Program-made: the position numbers and the translations under genes
Notes under the pieces: model-generated
The model's input: the letters and a program-made list of their open reading frames with translations, nothing else
What the model was told of the DNA's origin: nothing
Databases searched by the model: none
DNA from: CAWUKT01 sp963923035
GTDB lineage: Bacteria > Bacteroidota > Bacteroidia > J057 > JADKCL01
Assembly: GCA_963923035.1 (NCBI GenBank)
Contig: CAWUKT010000046.1
Coordinates: 1 to 54,051, forward strand
Direction: 5' to 3'
DNA: 54,051 nt
In this document: in pieces, positions 7,544 to 15,592 of the stretch
Layout: each line of letters opens with the position of its first letter
How positions within the stretch are numbered: the first letter of the stretch is position 1

Positions 7544-8233
7544 ATGCCCATGATCCGCACTGTCGGCCTGAAAAAACTGTACCGCACCCACGAAGTCGCC
7601 ACGATGGCCCTCAACGATGTGTCCATCACCATTCAGCAAGGCGAGTTCGTCTCCATCATGGGCCCCTCAGGCTGTGGCAAAACGACGCTCCTGAACATCA
7701 TCGGGATGATTGACCACCCGAGCAGCGGCGACTACTTCCTCATGGAACAGAATGTCGCCCGCCTCTCAGAACGGAAGCGTTCTCAGGTCCGCAAGTCACA
7801 AATCGGCTTTGTCTTCCAGAATTTTAACCTGATCGACGAGTTGAATGTGTACGAAAATGTGGAATTGCCCCTGGTGTACAATGGCGTTCGGGGGGCCGAG
7901 CGGCGCAAACGCGTCATCGAGGTCCTCGAACGCATGAACATGATGCACCGCCGCAACCATTATCCCCAGCAGCTGTCCGGCGGCCAGCAACAACGGGTGG
8001 CCGTGGCCCGCGCCATCGTGACCCGGCCGCCGCTCATCCTCGCCGATGAGCCCACCGGCAACCTCGACACCACCCACGGGGAGGAGGTCATGCGCACCCT
8101 CACCGACCTCAACGAGGAAGGCATCACCATCCTGATGGTGACCCACTCGCAGCGCAATTCGGCCTACTGCCACCGCATCATCCGCCTGCTGGATGGAAAG
8201 GTCCTCTCGGAAACGAAGCTGCGGACCTACTGA
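7544..8233 (+). CDS. ABC transporter ATP-binding protein, MacB/LolD type
   Basis: 229 residues, a single nucleotide-binding domain. Walker A is GPSGCGKTT (about 39-47), the Q-loop is VFQNFNLI, the signature is LSGGQQQRVAVARA, Walker B is LILADEPTGNLD and the switch His is in MVTHS. The sequence type is that of MacB/LolD/FtsE subfamily ATPases, which drive mechanotransmission-type permeases rather than a classic import pore. The start at 7544 gives the usual N-terminus; a longer in-frame start at 7424 runs through the terminator region and is rejected. The FtsX-like permease gene follows 82 bp later and is the obvious partner. Confidence 0.93.
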   Translation: MPMIRTVGLKKLYRTHEVATMALNDVSITIQQGEFVSIMGPSGCGKTTLLNIIGMIDHPSSGDYFLMEQNVARLSERKRSQVRKSQIGFVFQNFNLIDELNVYENVELPLVYNGVRGAERRKRVIEVLERMNMMHRRNHYPQQLSGGQQQRVAVARAIVTRPPLILADEPTGNLDTTHGEEVMRTLTDLNEEGITILMVTHSQRNSAYCHRIIRLLDGKVLSETKLRTY

Positions 8234-8315
8234 TCGAAAAAAGCAAGGCTGTCCCCCTTTGGGAGGCGCCGATCGGATACTTTGCAACGTGGTCGCACGT
8301 TGATTCACTGGAACT

Positions 8316-10739
8316 ATGTACAAGAATTACATCAAGGTTGCCTTCCGAAACTTGTTTCGGCACCGGATCCACTCCCTGATCAATATCCTGGGGCTTTCGG
8401 CTGGATTGGCATGCAGCATTGTGATTCTCATTTATATCCAGAGTGAAGCCGCCTACGACTCTTACCACGAGGATGCCGACCGTACCTACCGCATCGGGTC
8501 CATCTTCACGGTCCGCGACCGCGTCGATCAATTTGCATTGACTTCACCCTACCTCGCGCCCTTGTTGAAAGACCGGATCGAGGCGATCGAAAGTACCTGT
8601 CGGCTCCGGCTCATTTCGAAGCTGAAGGTCACCTACGGGGACCACAGCGGCTACCAGGAGCACCTCATGTGGGCCGATTCCACGGCCTTCGACTTCTTCA
8701 CCACCGAAATGATCTACGGGGATCCCCGGACCTGCCTCCGCCTCCCCAACCGCATCGCGATTTCGGAGAGTGTCTCCCAACAGTATTTTGGGGACCGCAA
8801 TCCCGTCGGCGACACGCTGATCACCTCCAACCGCTTCCAGTATATTGTGTCGGGCGTTTTCCGGGACCTCCCGGAGGAAACGCACCACCGCTTTTCAGGA
8901 CTGTTGTCCTACTCCACCCTGCAAAAGAACATGCGGAAAGAGGACCCGAATTATCGGGTCGGGTTGTGGAGCGTCGGCGACTATACCTTCGTGAAATTGC
9001 GGGAGGGCTACCGGCCGGAGGCATTTATGGATGATTTCCGGAAGTTTTACGCCGAAGAGATGGCCAATGTGGGGGAAGACATGGGCGGCACCTACCAACC
9101 GGCATTGGAACCAATTACGTCCATTCACCTCCATTCCGACCTCGAATACGACGCCTTTCCCTCCGGCAATTTTACCTATATCTACGCCTTCTCCCTCATC
9201 GGCTTTTTCATTCTGCTCCTCGCCGGGATCAACTACGTGAACATGGCGACGGCCCGGGCCACGACCCGCGAGCGGGAAGTCGGATTGCGCAAGGTGCTCG
9301 GCTCCCGAAAGAGCCACCTCGTCCTGCAATTCCTCGGCGAGTCCCTCATGATCTCCCTGTTTGCCCTGCTGATCGCCTTTTCCCTCGTGGAAATGGTCTT
9401 TGCCCTCACCGGCTTCAACGAACTCATGGGCAAGGACCTCCGCCTCGACCTCCTCTCCAACGGACTGTTGTTCTTGGGCGCCCTCGGGATCACGGTCATG
9501 CTCGGCGTTCTCTCCGGATTGTACCCGGCATTTTTCATGTCGGCCATCATTCCCGCCCGGGCATTGCGCCGCCGGACCACCAAAGGCGGCAGCCTGGTCC
9601 TTCGTAAATCCCTGGTCATCGTGCAGTTTTCGGTCTCCATTGGCGTGATCATCTGTACGTTCCTCATGCAGGACCAGATCAATTATATGCGGACCCAAGA
9701 TTTGGGTTTTGAAACGGAAAGCATAGCCGTATTGGCCGTGCGGGATCCTTATTCCACGGAGTGTCTGCCTGAGATTCGGGCCGAAATCGAGTCCTTGCCG
9801 GGTGTCATTTCCACCACCACCGCCCTGGGAGTTCCCGCCCACAGCATTCCCCGTCGGCTGTTTCGGATTGAGGAGGAGGAAGGAAAATTGCTGGAAGAAG
9901 TGGTCGACTATATCCCCGTCGGCATGGATTATCTCCCGGGAATTGGCCTGGAAGTGGTCGAGGGACGCAATTTCATTCCTGGTTACGCTCCTGATTCCGT
10001 GGGGGCCTACCTTGTCAATGAGACCGCCGCGAAGGTCTTTATGGGGGGAGATGCGCTGGGAAAAGAAATTGAATTCGGGTTGGAGCAAATGGAAGGGGGG
10101 GTGCAACGGGGAAAAGTGATTGGCGTGGTCCAGGATTTTCGGATCACCTCGTTCCATGAGACCATGGAACCCCTGATTCTCCGCCCGCAGCTCCGTCCGG
10201 GCGGCATGTTGCACGTGCGGATGCAGAAGGAAGACATCGACGCCACCATTTCCTCTATGGAGGAACTCTGGGCCGAAAGCGAAGCCGCGGGCAGCCCTTT
10301 CAATCCGTTCTTCATCAATGAAAAATTCGATCGGCTGTACACCGCCGATCTTCGGCAAAGCCGGCTCATGGGCATTCTCGCAATCATTTGCATTGTGATT
10401 TCGATCCTGGGGCTGTTTGGCTTTGCGTCCTATACGATCGAGATGCGGCGCCGGGAAATCGGCATCCGCAAGGTCCTTGGTGCCAGCAGTTTCCGGCTCG
10501 TCCGGATGATCATCGGCGAGGTCCTGGTCCTCGTCATCATTTCCGGCGCAATTGCGGCGATCCTGGCGTGGCTGGGCATCCAATGGTGGCTCCAGGAATA
10601 TGCGTACCGGGCCAGCCTCGATGGGACCACCTTCTTGTGGGCGACCGGCATCGCCCTGGGGACCGCACTGGTGACGGTCATTGGGCAAACCCTCCGGGCG
10701 GCCCTGGCCAACCCGGTGGTGGCCCTGAAATATGAGTGA
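8316..10739 (+). CDS. ABC transporter permease, MacB/FtsX-like, two-domain
   Basis: 807 residues. The N-terminus MYKNYIKVAFRNLFRHR and the first membrane segment (INILGLSAGLACSIVILIYI) are typical of large Bacteroidota permeases with MacB-type periplasmic domains. Two FtsX transmembrane blocks are seen. One is near residues 290-440 with the motif TARATTREREVGLRKVLGS, the other in the last 130 residues with MRRREIGIRKVLGAS. Periplasmic domains lie between. Such proteins work with MacB/LolD ATPases in moving lipoproteins, peptides or toxic compounds, or in signalling; the substrate is not evident. It forms a cassette with the ATPase immediately upstream. Confidence 0.92.
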   Translation: MYKNYIKVAFRNLFRHRIHSLINILGLSAGLACSIVILIYIQSEAAYDSYHEDADRTYRIGSIFTVRDRVDQFALTSPYLAPLLKDRIEAIESTCRLRLISKLKVTYGDHSGYQEHLMWADSTAFDFFTTEMIYGDPRTCLRLPNRIAISESVSQQYFGDRNPVGDTLITSNRFQYIVSGVFRDLPEETHHRFSGLLSYSTLQKNMRKEDPNYRVGLWSVGDYTFVKLREGYRPEAFMDDFRKFYAEEMANVGEDMGGTYQPALEPITSIHLHSDLEYDAFPSGNFTYIYAFSLIGFFILLLAGINYVNMATARATTREREVGLRKVLGSRKSHLVLQFLGESLMISLFALLIAFSLVEMVFALTGFNELMGKDLRLDLLSNGLLFLGALGITVMLGVLSGLYPAFFMSAIIPARALRRRTTKGGSLVLRKSLVIVQFSVSIGVIICTFLMQDQINYMRTQDLGFETESIAVLAVRDPYSTECLPEIRAEIESLPGVISTTTALGVPAHSIPRRLFRIEEEEGKLLEEVVDYIPVGMDYLPGIGLEVVEGRNFIPGYAPDSVGAYLVNETAAKVFMGGDALGKEIEFGLEQMEGGVQRGKVIGVVQDFRITSFHETMEPLILRPQLRPGGMLHVRMQKEDIDATISSMEELWAESEAAGSPFNPFFINEKFDRLYTADLRQSRLMGILAIICIVISILGLFGFASYTIEMRRREIGIRKVLGASSFRLVRMIIGEVLVLVIISGAIAAILAWLGIQWWLQEYAYRASLDGTTFLWATGIALGTALVTVIGQTLRAALANPVVALKYE

Positions 10740-10792
10740 CGAATTATTTGGTATATTTATCGCTGCTTCGCCAGCAAACAAAAGTGAACAAT

Positions 10793-12649
10793 ATGAGAAG
10801 ACAATTCAGCTTGTTGATGGCCTCCATTCTCCTGACTTTCGGAGGACTTTTTTCCCAAGACAAATACACCTACACCGTCGACCTTACCAAGGTTCAGAAT
10901 GACAAAGTTCCCGTCGAATTGGAGACTCCCCAGGTAACCCAGGGAGCCATTGAATTCCAAATGCCCAAAGTGGTGCCGGGAACGTATAGCATTTCCGATT
11001 TTGGCCTTTACATCACCGAATTCAAGGCCATGGACGAGAATGGCAATGAATTGCCTGTCACCCGGACCGACGGCGACCCCAACCGGTGGAAAATTGAGCA
11101 GGCCGACCAGCTCGACAAGATTACCTATCTGGTCGATGATACCTGGGACTCCGAACTGGACAACGATATTTTCGAGCCCGGCGGCACCAATATTGAAGCT
11201 GGCGCCAATTTTGTGCTCAATACCTTCGGCTTCTTCGGGTATCTGGAGGGGATGAAGGAAAAGCAATTCGATTTGGTCGTCAAAAAGCCCGCTGGATTCT
11301 ATGGGTCCACGGCTTTGATCGCCGCCGAAACCGGCGCCACGGCTGACCGCTATGAGGTCAAAGACTATAACCTGCTCGCCGATTCACCGATCATGTACTG
11401 CGTCCCGGATACCGTGGTCAAAAACGTCGGCGGGGCGGATGTCCTGGTTTCGGTTTACTCTCCGAATGGAAAAACCACCGCGGCTGGCGTCATGGAGTCG
11501 ATTGCTCCTATTTTGGAAGCCCAGCGCAAGTACCTCGGCGGCACCCTGCCTGTGAAGAAGTATGCCTTCATTTGCTACTTCGTTCCGATGGGCCAGGCCG
11601 GGGGCGGAATGGGCGCTCTGGAACATTCCTATTCCTCGTTCTACTTCCTCCCCGAAATTGGCAATGAGGCCATCGCCGGCACGATGAAGGACGTCGCTGC
11701 CCACGAATTTTTTCACATTGTCACCCCCCTCAACGTTCACTCCGAAGAAATCCACTACTTCGATTTCATCGATCCCAAGATGTCCAAGCACCTCTGGCTC
11801 TACGAAGGGGTGACCGAATACTCCGCCGGACACGTGCAGATTTGCTACGATCTGATCGGACTGGATGCCTACCTGGACATCCTTTCCCAGAAAATGATGA
11901 CCGCCCAATTCTTCTCCGACGACGTTCCCTTCACGGAAATCAGCGCCGGTTGTTTGGACGAGCATGCCCGGCAATACGGGAACGTGTACATGAAGGGCGC
12001 TCTGATCGGCGCGACCCTCGACATCACCCTGCGCGACCTGAGCGATGGCAAAATGGGTATGCAGGACCTGATGCGGAAGATGGAAAAAACCTACGGCATC
12101 GAACAGCCTTTCGAGGATGACAGGCTCTTTGACAAAATCACCGAGCTGACCTTCCCCGAAGTCCGCAATTTCTTCACCCAGTACGTCGAAGGCCCGAATC
12201 CCCTTCCCTTCGAAGATGTTTTCGCCAAGGTGGGCATCCGTTACGAGGAAAATGTAGACCGGAGAATCCTGACCATGGGACGCATCCGGGTGAAAATCGA
12301 CGAGGAAAAGGACCAGGTGATCATTGTCAACCAGGGCAATATGAACCGCTTCGGCAAGGACATGGGTTGGGAAGATGGTGATGTGCTGCGGGAATTGGCG
12401 GGCATGGAAGTGAATACGAAGAATTACTATGAGGTGCTGGAAAAATACCGGACGGAATTTGATGAAGGCGACAAGATCAAAGCGGTGGTGGACCGTCCCG
12501 ATGGCAATGGCGGCTATGCCACCAAGAAATTGAAGGGCAAGGCCATGCAGGTGCGTCAGCGCGCGCCTTACCTCCTCACTCCGATGACCAATCCTACCGA
12601 TCGCCAAATGGCGATCCGGGACAGCTGGCTCAACAACGCCGGCGAATAA
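10793..12649 (+). CDS. M61-family metallopeptidase (glycyl aminopeptidase-like), exported
   Basis: 618 residues. A signal peptide covers the first 21 or so (LLMASILLTFGGLFSQ). An N-terminal all-beta domain is followed by the zinc peptidase domain with HEFFH (H304, E305, H308) and LWLYEGVTEY (E338 and E342). This matches the M61 arrangement of HExxH plus a downstream Glu. A PDZ-like region probably fills the last 110 residues, as usual in M61. The enzyme would act in the periplasm or outside the cell, trimming Gly- or Ala-starting peptides; exact specificity is unknown. The ATG at 10793 fits the signal peptide. The upstream in-frame start at 10736 lies at the permease stop and adds an unlikely leader. 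Confidence 0.9.
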   Translation: MRRQFSLLMASILLTFGGLFSQDKYTYTVDLTKVQNDKVPVELETPQVTQGAIEFQMPKVVPGTYSISDFGLYITEFKAMDENGNELPVTRTDGDPNRWKIEQADQLDKITYLVDDTWDSELDNDIFEPGGTNIEAGANFVLNTFGFFGYLEGMKEKQFDLVVKKPAGFYGSTALIAAETGATADRYEVKDYNLLADSPIMYCVPDTVVKNVGGADVLVSVYSPNGKTTAAGVMESIAPILEAQRKYLGGTLPVKKYAFICYFVPMGQAGGGMGALEHSYSSFYFLPEIGNEAIAGTMKDVAAHEFFHIVTPLNVHSEEIHYFDFIDPKMSKHLWLYEGVTEYSAGHVQICYDLIGLDAYLDILSQKMMTAQFFSDDVPFTEISAGCLDEHARQYGNVYMKGALIGATLDITLRDLSDGKMGMQDLMRKMEKTYGIEQPFEDDRLFDKITELTFPEVRNFFTQYVEGPNPLPFEDVFAKVGIRYEENVDRRILTMGRIRVKIDEEKDQVIIVNQGNMNRFGKDMGWEDGDVLRELAGMEVNTKNYYEVLEKYRTEFDEGDKIKAVVDRPDGNGGYATKKLKGKAMQVRQRAPYLLTPMTNPTDRQMAIRDSWLNNAGE

Positions 12650-12660
12650 TCTATTCTCAC

Positions 12661-12688
12661 GGGACGGGCTGTGCCCGTCCCGGTTTTT
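12661..12688 (+). terminator. Intrinsic terminator after the M61 peptidase gene
   Basis: A perfect 9-bp stem (GGGACGGGC / GCCCGTCCC) with a TGT loop is followed by GG and five T. A possible TTG start for the next gene falls inside the T-run, which argues for the GTG at 12708 as the real start. Confidence 0.85.
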
Positions 12689-12707
12689 GAAATCAAATTC
12701 CCCTCTC

Positions 12708-13472
12708 GTGATAGAAGTGCAAGACCTGGTCAAGGAATTTTCCCTGACCAAGAAGCAACGCAAAGATCTGCAAACGGACGCGAAGAGCGTGCGGGTGGTC
12801 GATGACGTGAGTTTTCAGTGTGTTCCCGGTCGGGTATTCACCTTGCTGGGCCCAAACGGCGCCGGCAAAACCACCACGCTCCGGATGATTGCCTCGATCC
12901 TGAAGCCGACCCAAGGCAAGGTCACCGTTGCCGGCCACGACATGGCCCGGGAACCCCTCGCCGCCCTCGCCAAAATGGGCTTTCTCACCGGCTCCACCGG
13001 CCTTTACGACCGCCTCTCCCCCAATGAGATTGTCGGTTATTTCGCCAACCTCTACCACGTCCCGGCCTCCGATTTCAAACCCCGGCGCGACGCCATGTAC
13101 GAGCTGCTCGGGATGAATGACTTTGCCAATAAGCGCTTTGGGACGCTGTCGACGGGGATGAAGCAAAAGGTCAGCATCGTGCGGGCCCTGATCCACGATC
13201 CCGAGGTCATCGTCTTTGACGAACCCACTTCGGGTCTGGACATCATCACGGCTTCCCACATCATTGACCTGATCCGCGACCTCAAGGGCAAAGGCAAGAC
13301 GATCATTTTCTCCTCCCACATCATGGCCGAGGTCGAATTGCTCTGCGATGATCTCGCCATCATCCACAAGGGAAAACTTCAGTTTACGGGCTCCATGGAC
13401 GATTTCCGCGCCAATATGCAGACGGAATCCCTGGCCCAGGAATTCATCCGAATCGTTCAGGCAGCACCATGA
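12708..13472 (+). CDS. ABC transporter ATP-binding protein, NatA/ABC-2 exporter type
   Basis: 254 residues beginning MIEVQDLVKEF from a GTG start. The domain has Walker A GPNGAGKTT, signature LSTGMKQKVSIVRAL, Walker B VIVFDEPTSGLD and the switch His in IIFSSHIM. This is the NatA/DrrA-like branch that pairs with ABC-2 type permeases for export (Na+, drugs, polysaccharides). The next gene, an ABC-2 permease, starts in an ATGA overlap with its stop, so the two are almost certainly co-translated partners. A 7-residue longer version from TTG at 12687 is possible but would begin in a terminator T-run. Confidence 0.92.
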   Translation: MIEVQDLVKEFSLTKKQRKDLQTDAKSVRVVDDVSFQCVPGRVFTLLGPNGAGKTTTLRMIASILKPTQGKVTVAGHDMAREPLAALAKMGFLTGSTGLYDRLSPNEIVGYFANLYHVPASDFKPRRDAMYELLGMNDFANKRFGTLSTGMKQKVSIVRALIHDPEVIVFDEPTSGLDIITASHIIDLIRDLKGKGKTIIFSSHIMAEVELLCDDLAIIHKGKLQFTGSMDDFRANMQTESLAQEFIRIVQAAP

Positions 13473-14656
13473 AAGACATACTGACCATCGCCAAAAAGGA
13501 GATCCTGGATACAGTCCGGGACAAGCGGACCCTCGCCATCATGGTGCTGATTCCGCTCCTGCTGTTTCCCTCCATCCTGTGGGTCACCGCCACGGTTGGG
13601 GCCAGCACGGCCAAGAAAGAATCCCAACGCAAGTTGAAGGTGGGTTACTTCACCTCCGGCGAGGACAAAGGCCTCCGTCATCTGCTGGAATCGCCCCTGA
13701 ACAATTTTGACCTGATCGCCCTGGACGATACGGCCGGCGCCCGGGCCCTGATCCCGGACAGCCTTCAGGCGGTCATCGCCCTGCCTGCCGATTTTTCGGC
13801 GCAGCTGGGGGATACCCTAACGGGCGAGGTCGTGATGCTGTACGACCAAACCGAAGACATCACCCGGAACCGGGTGAAAGGTGCGCTCCAAGCCTTCCAG
13901 ACGCAATTGGAGCAGGAACGCTGGGCCAGCCTGGGCCTTTCCGCGGCGAATGTAAAGCCGTTGAAGATTGTCCAGGAAAATGTGGCGACCGCCAAGGAAA
14001 CCATTGGCAAGCTGGCGGGAGGGTTTTTGCCCTATATCATCATCATCTTTGCCTTCCTCGGCTGTATGTACACTGCGATTGATTTGTTTGCGGGGGAAAA
14101 AGAGCGGGGGAGCTTTGAAACAATTCTGACGGTGCCGGTGGAACGCTGGAAGATTCTCGTGGGAAAAATGTCGGTCATTGTTTTGGTCGGTATGACCACG
14201 ACCCTATTGGGATTCCTGGGCCTGTTTTTGGGCCTGCAAGTGGTGGATACCTTACCGGACCGCATCCTGGAGGTGGTCAATGGGCTGTTGAGTCCTGGAT
14301 TCATCCTCACTATGATGGGGCTACTGCTCCTCCTGACCACCCTGTTTGCCGGGATCATGACGCCGCTGTCCCTTAATGCCCGGAGCTACAAAGAAGCCCA
14401 GGGAACCATTACGCCCTTGAACTTTGTCGTGATCATTCCGGCCATCATCGGGTTGATGCCCGGGATCGAGCTGAATGTGGGCACGGCCCTGATTCCGGTC
14501 CTGAACATCACCCTCTGTACCAAAGAATTGATTGCCGGAACCCTGGATCCGCTCCTGTTGTTGCTGGCCGCGGGCTCATTGTTGGCCCTTGCCGTACTCA
14601 GCGTGGTCATTTCCTTCCGTCGCTTTGGCCACGAATCCAACGTCCTGAGGAGCTAG
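13469..14656 (+). CDS. ABC-2 type permease, NatB-like
   Basis: 395 residues. The start (MKDILTIAKKEILDTVRDKRT) and first membrane helix (LAIMVLIPLLLFPSILWV) are typical of NatB/CcmB-like ABC-2 permeases. A long extracytoplasmic domain follows (about 45-185), then five or six membrane helices in the second half (IIIIFAFLGCMYTAIDLF, VIVLVGMTTTLLGFLGLFLG and others). The motif AGEKERGSFETILTVPV is common in this family. With the preceding ATPase it should form an exporter; in Bacillus, NatAB exports sodium, but the substrate here is unknown. Start and upstream stop overlap as ATGA. Confidence 0.9.
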   Translation: MKDILTIAKKEILDTVRDKRTLAIMVLIPLLLFPSILWVTATVGASTAKKESQRKLKVGYFTSGEDKGLRHLLESPLNNFDLIALDDTAGARALIPDSLQAVIALPADFSAQLGDTLTGEVVMLYDQTEDITRNRVKGALQAFQTQLEQERWASLGLSAANVKPLKIVQENVATAKETIGKLAGGFLPYIIIIFAFLGCMYTAIDLFAGEKERGSFETILTVPVERWKILVGKMSVIVLVGMTTTLLGFLGLFLGLQVVDTLPDRILEVVNGLLSPGFILTMMGLLLLLTTLFAGIMTPLSLNARSYKEAQGTITPLNFVVIIPAIIGLMPGIELNVGTALIPVLNITLCTKELIAGTLDPLLLLLAAGSLLALAVLSVVISFRRFGHESNVLRS

Positions 14657-14741
14657 GGATAATATTTTCATAATATCCTTCTCTTCCCCCGGGAGCCCAA
14701 AGCCTCCCTGGGCGACCAATTCGTCATTTCTGCGGAAACTC

Positions 14742-14773
14742 TTTGCTTGAAGGTGGTTTTCCTATTATCTTTG
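14742..14773 (+). promoter_or_regulatory. Bacteroidota-type promoter for the TetR gene
   Basis: TTTG at 14742-14745, a 20-bp spacer and TATCTTTG at 14766-14773 give a near-perfect match to the Bacteroidota primary sigma consensus. The start codon is 17 bases downstream. Confidence 0.6.
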
Positions 14774-14790
14774 ATTAACATTAAATTCAC

Positions 14791-15366
14791 ATGCCAGACA
14801 GCAGCCCCGTCGATAGCACCTTCCGTCGCATCCTTGACCTGACCTTCTATGCCTTCAATCAGAAGGGATACAAGGCGGTTTCGATGGACCTGGTGGCCCG
14901 GGAACTGCGGATCAGCAAGAAGACCATTTACAAGCACTTCCATTCGAAAGAGGAGATCTTGGAAACCGCGATGAGCAACTCGTTTTCCGATTTCGAGCAG
15001 CGGACCCAGGCTTTGTTCCACGGCAAAGACCCGGCCCAGGTGCTGTTTTCCTTTTTCGAACTCTACCGCCAATTCCACCGCAACTTCTCCCCGGTGCTGC
15101 GCGAAGAGATTCAAACCCGACTGCCCCATTTGGAGGATCGCATCCGGGCATTTGAACGGCAAGTCCTCCACAAGAATTTTGCCTCCTGGATCAAAGCCTT
15201 CCGCAAAACCGGCCAAATTGATTATCCCTCTCCCACCCGCGAACTCACCAGCACCTTGATGAGCATGATGGCGGGAATGGCCGATTCACCGGATGAAAAG
15301 GTTGAATTTATCCTGGCGACGGTCCTCAAGGGGATGGCCAGTGGAAAAAAGAAGCGGAAAAAATAG
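14791..15366 (+). CDS. TetR/AcrR-family transcriptional regulator
   Basis: 191 residues, the normal TetR size. The N-terminal helix-turn-helix spans about 12-60, with the recognisable block GYKAVSMDLVARELRISKK followed by TIYKHFHSKEEIL. The C-terminal ligand-binding part is helical and not assignable to a ligand. It ends in a very basic tail (KKKRKK). TetR proteins usually repress a nearby transporter, and the NatAB-like exporter genes directly upstream are the natural candidates. It has its own promoter and sits 134 bp after the permease. Confidence 0.92.
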   Translation: MPDSSPVDSTFRRILDLTFYAFNQKGYKAVSMDLVARELRISKKTIYKHFHSKEEILETAMSNSFSDFEQRTQALFHGKDPAQVLFSFFELYRQFHRNFSPVLREEIQTRLPHLEDRIRAFERQVLHKNFASWIKAFRKTGQIDYPSPTRELTSTLMSMMAGMADSPDEKVEFILATVLKGMASGKKKRKK

Positions 15367-15498
15367 ACCGTTCATCCCCCCCAATTTCCCTTTCACGTCT
15401 CATTTCTCTCCCCAATTACGGCCCGGGCAACCTCGAGCGGATGGTTTTCGTAAAGAATACCACCTAAGTTTAGCCATAGTTTTATTGTTACAGTGAAT

Positions 15499-15530
15499 CC
15501 GTCGGTGTCTGCAAGGCCGACGGTTTTTTT
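15499..15530 (+). terminator. Intrinsic terminator after the TetR gene
   Basis: Arms CCGTCGG and CCGACGG around an 11-base loop are followed by seven T. It lies 133 bp after the TetR stop and 62 bp before the HD-domain gene. Confidence 0.75.
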
Positions 15531-15592
15531 GTCCCGCATTTTCCCGCCATTCCCCGTTATTATAATCCCCGTCAATTCTTTAATTTGGGGCA

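Noticed and set aside
8895..10781. 628-codon antisense open frame
   Set aside because: It lies fully within the permease gene, with low-complexity His/Gly-rich translation typical of an antisense shadow.
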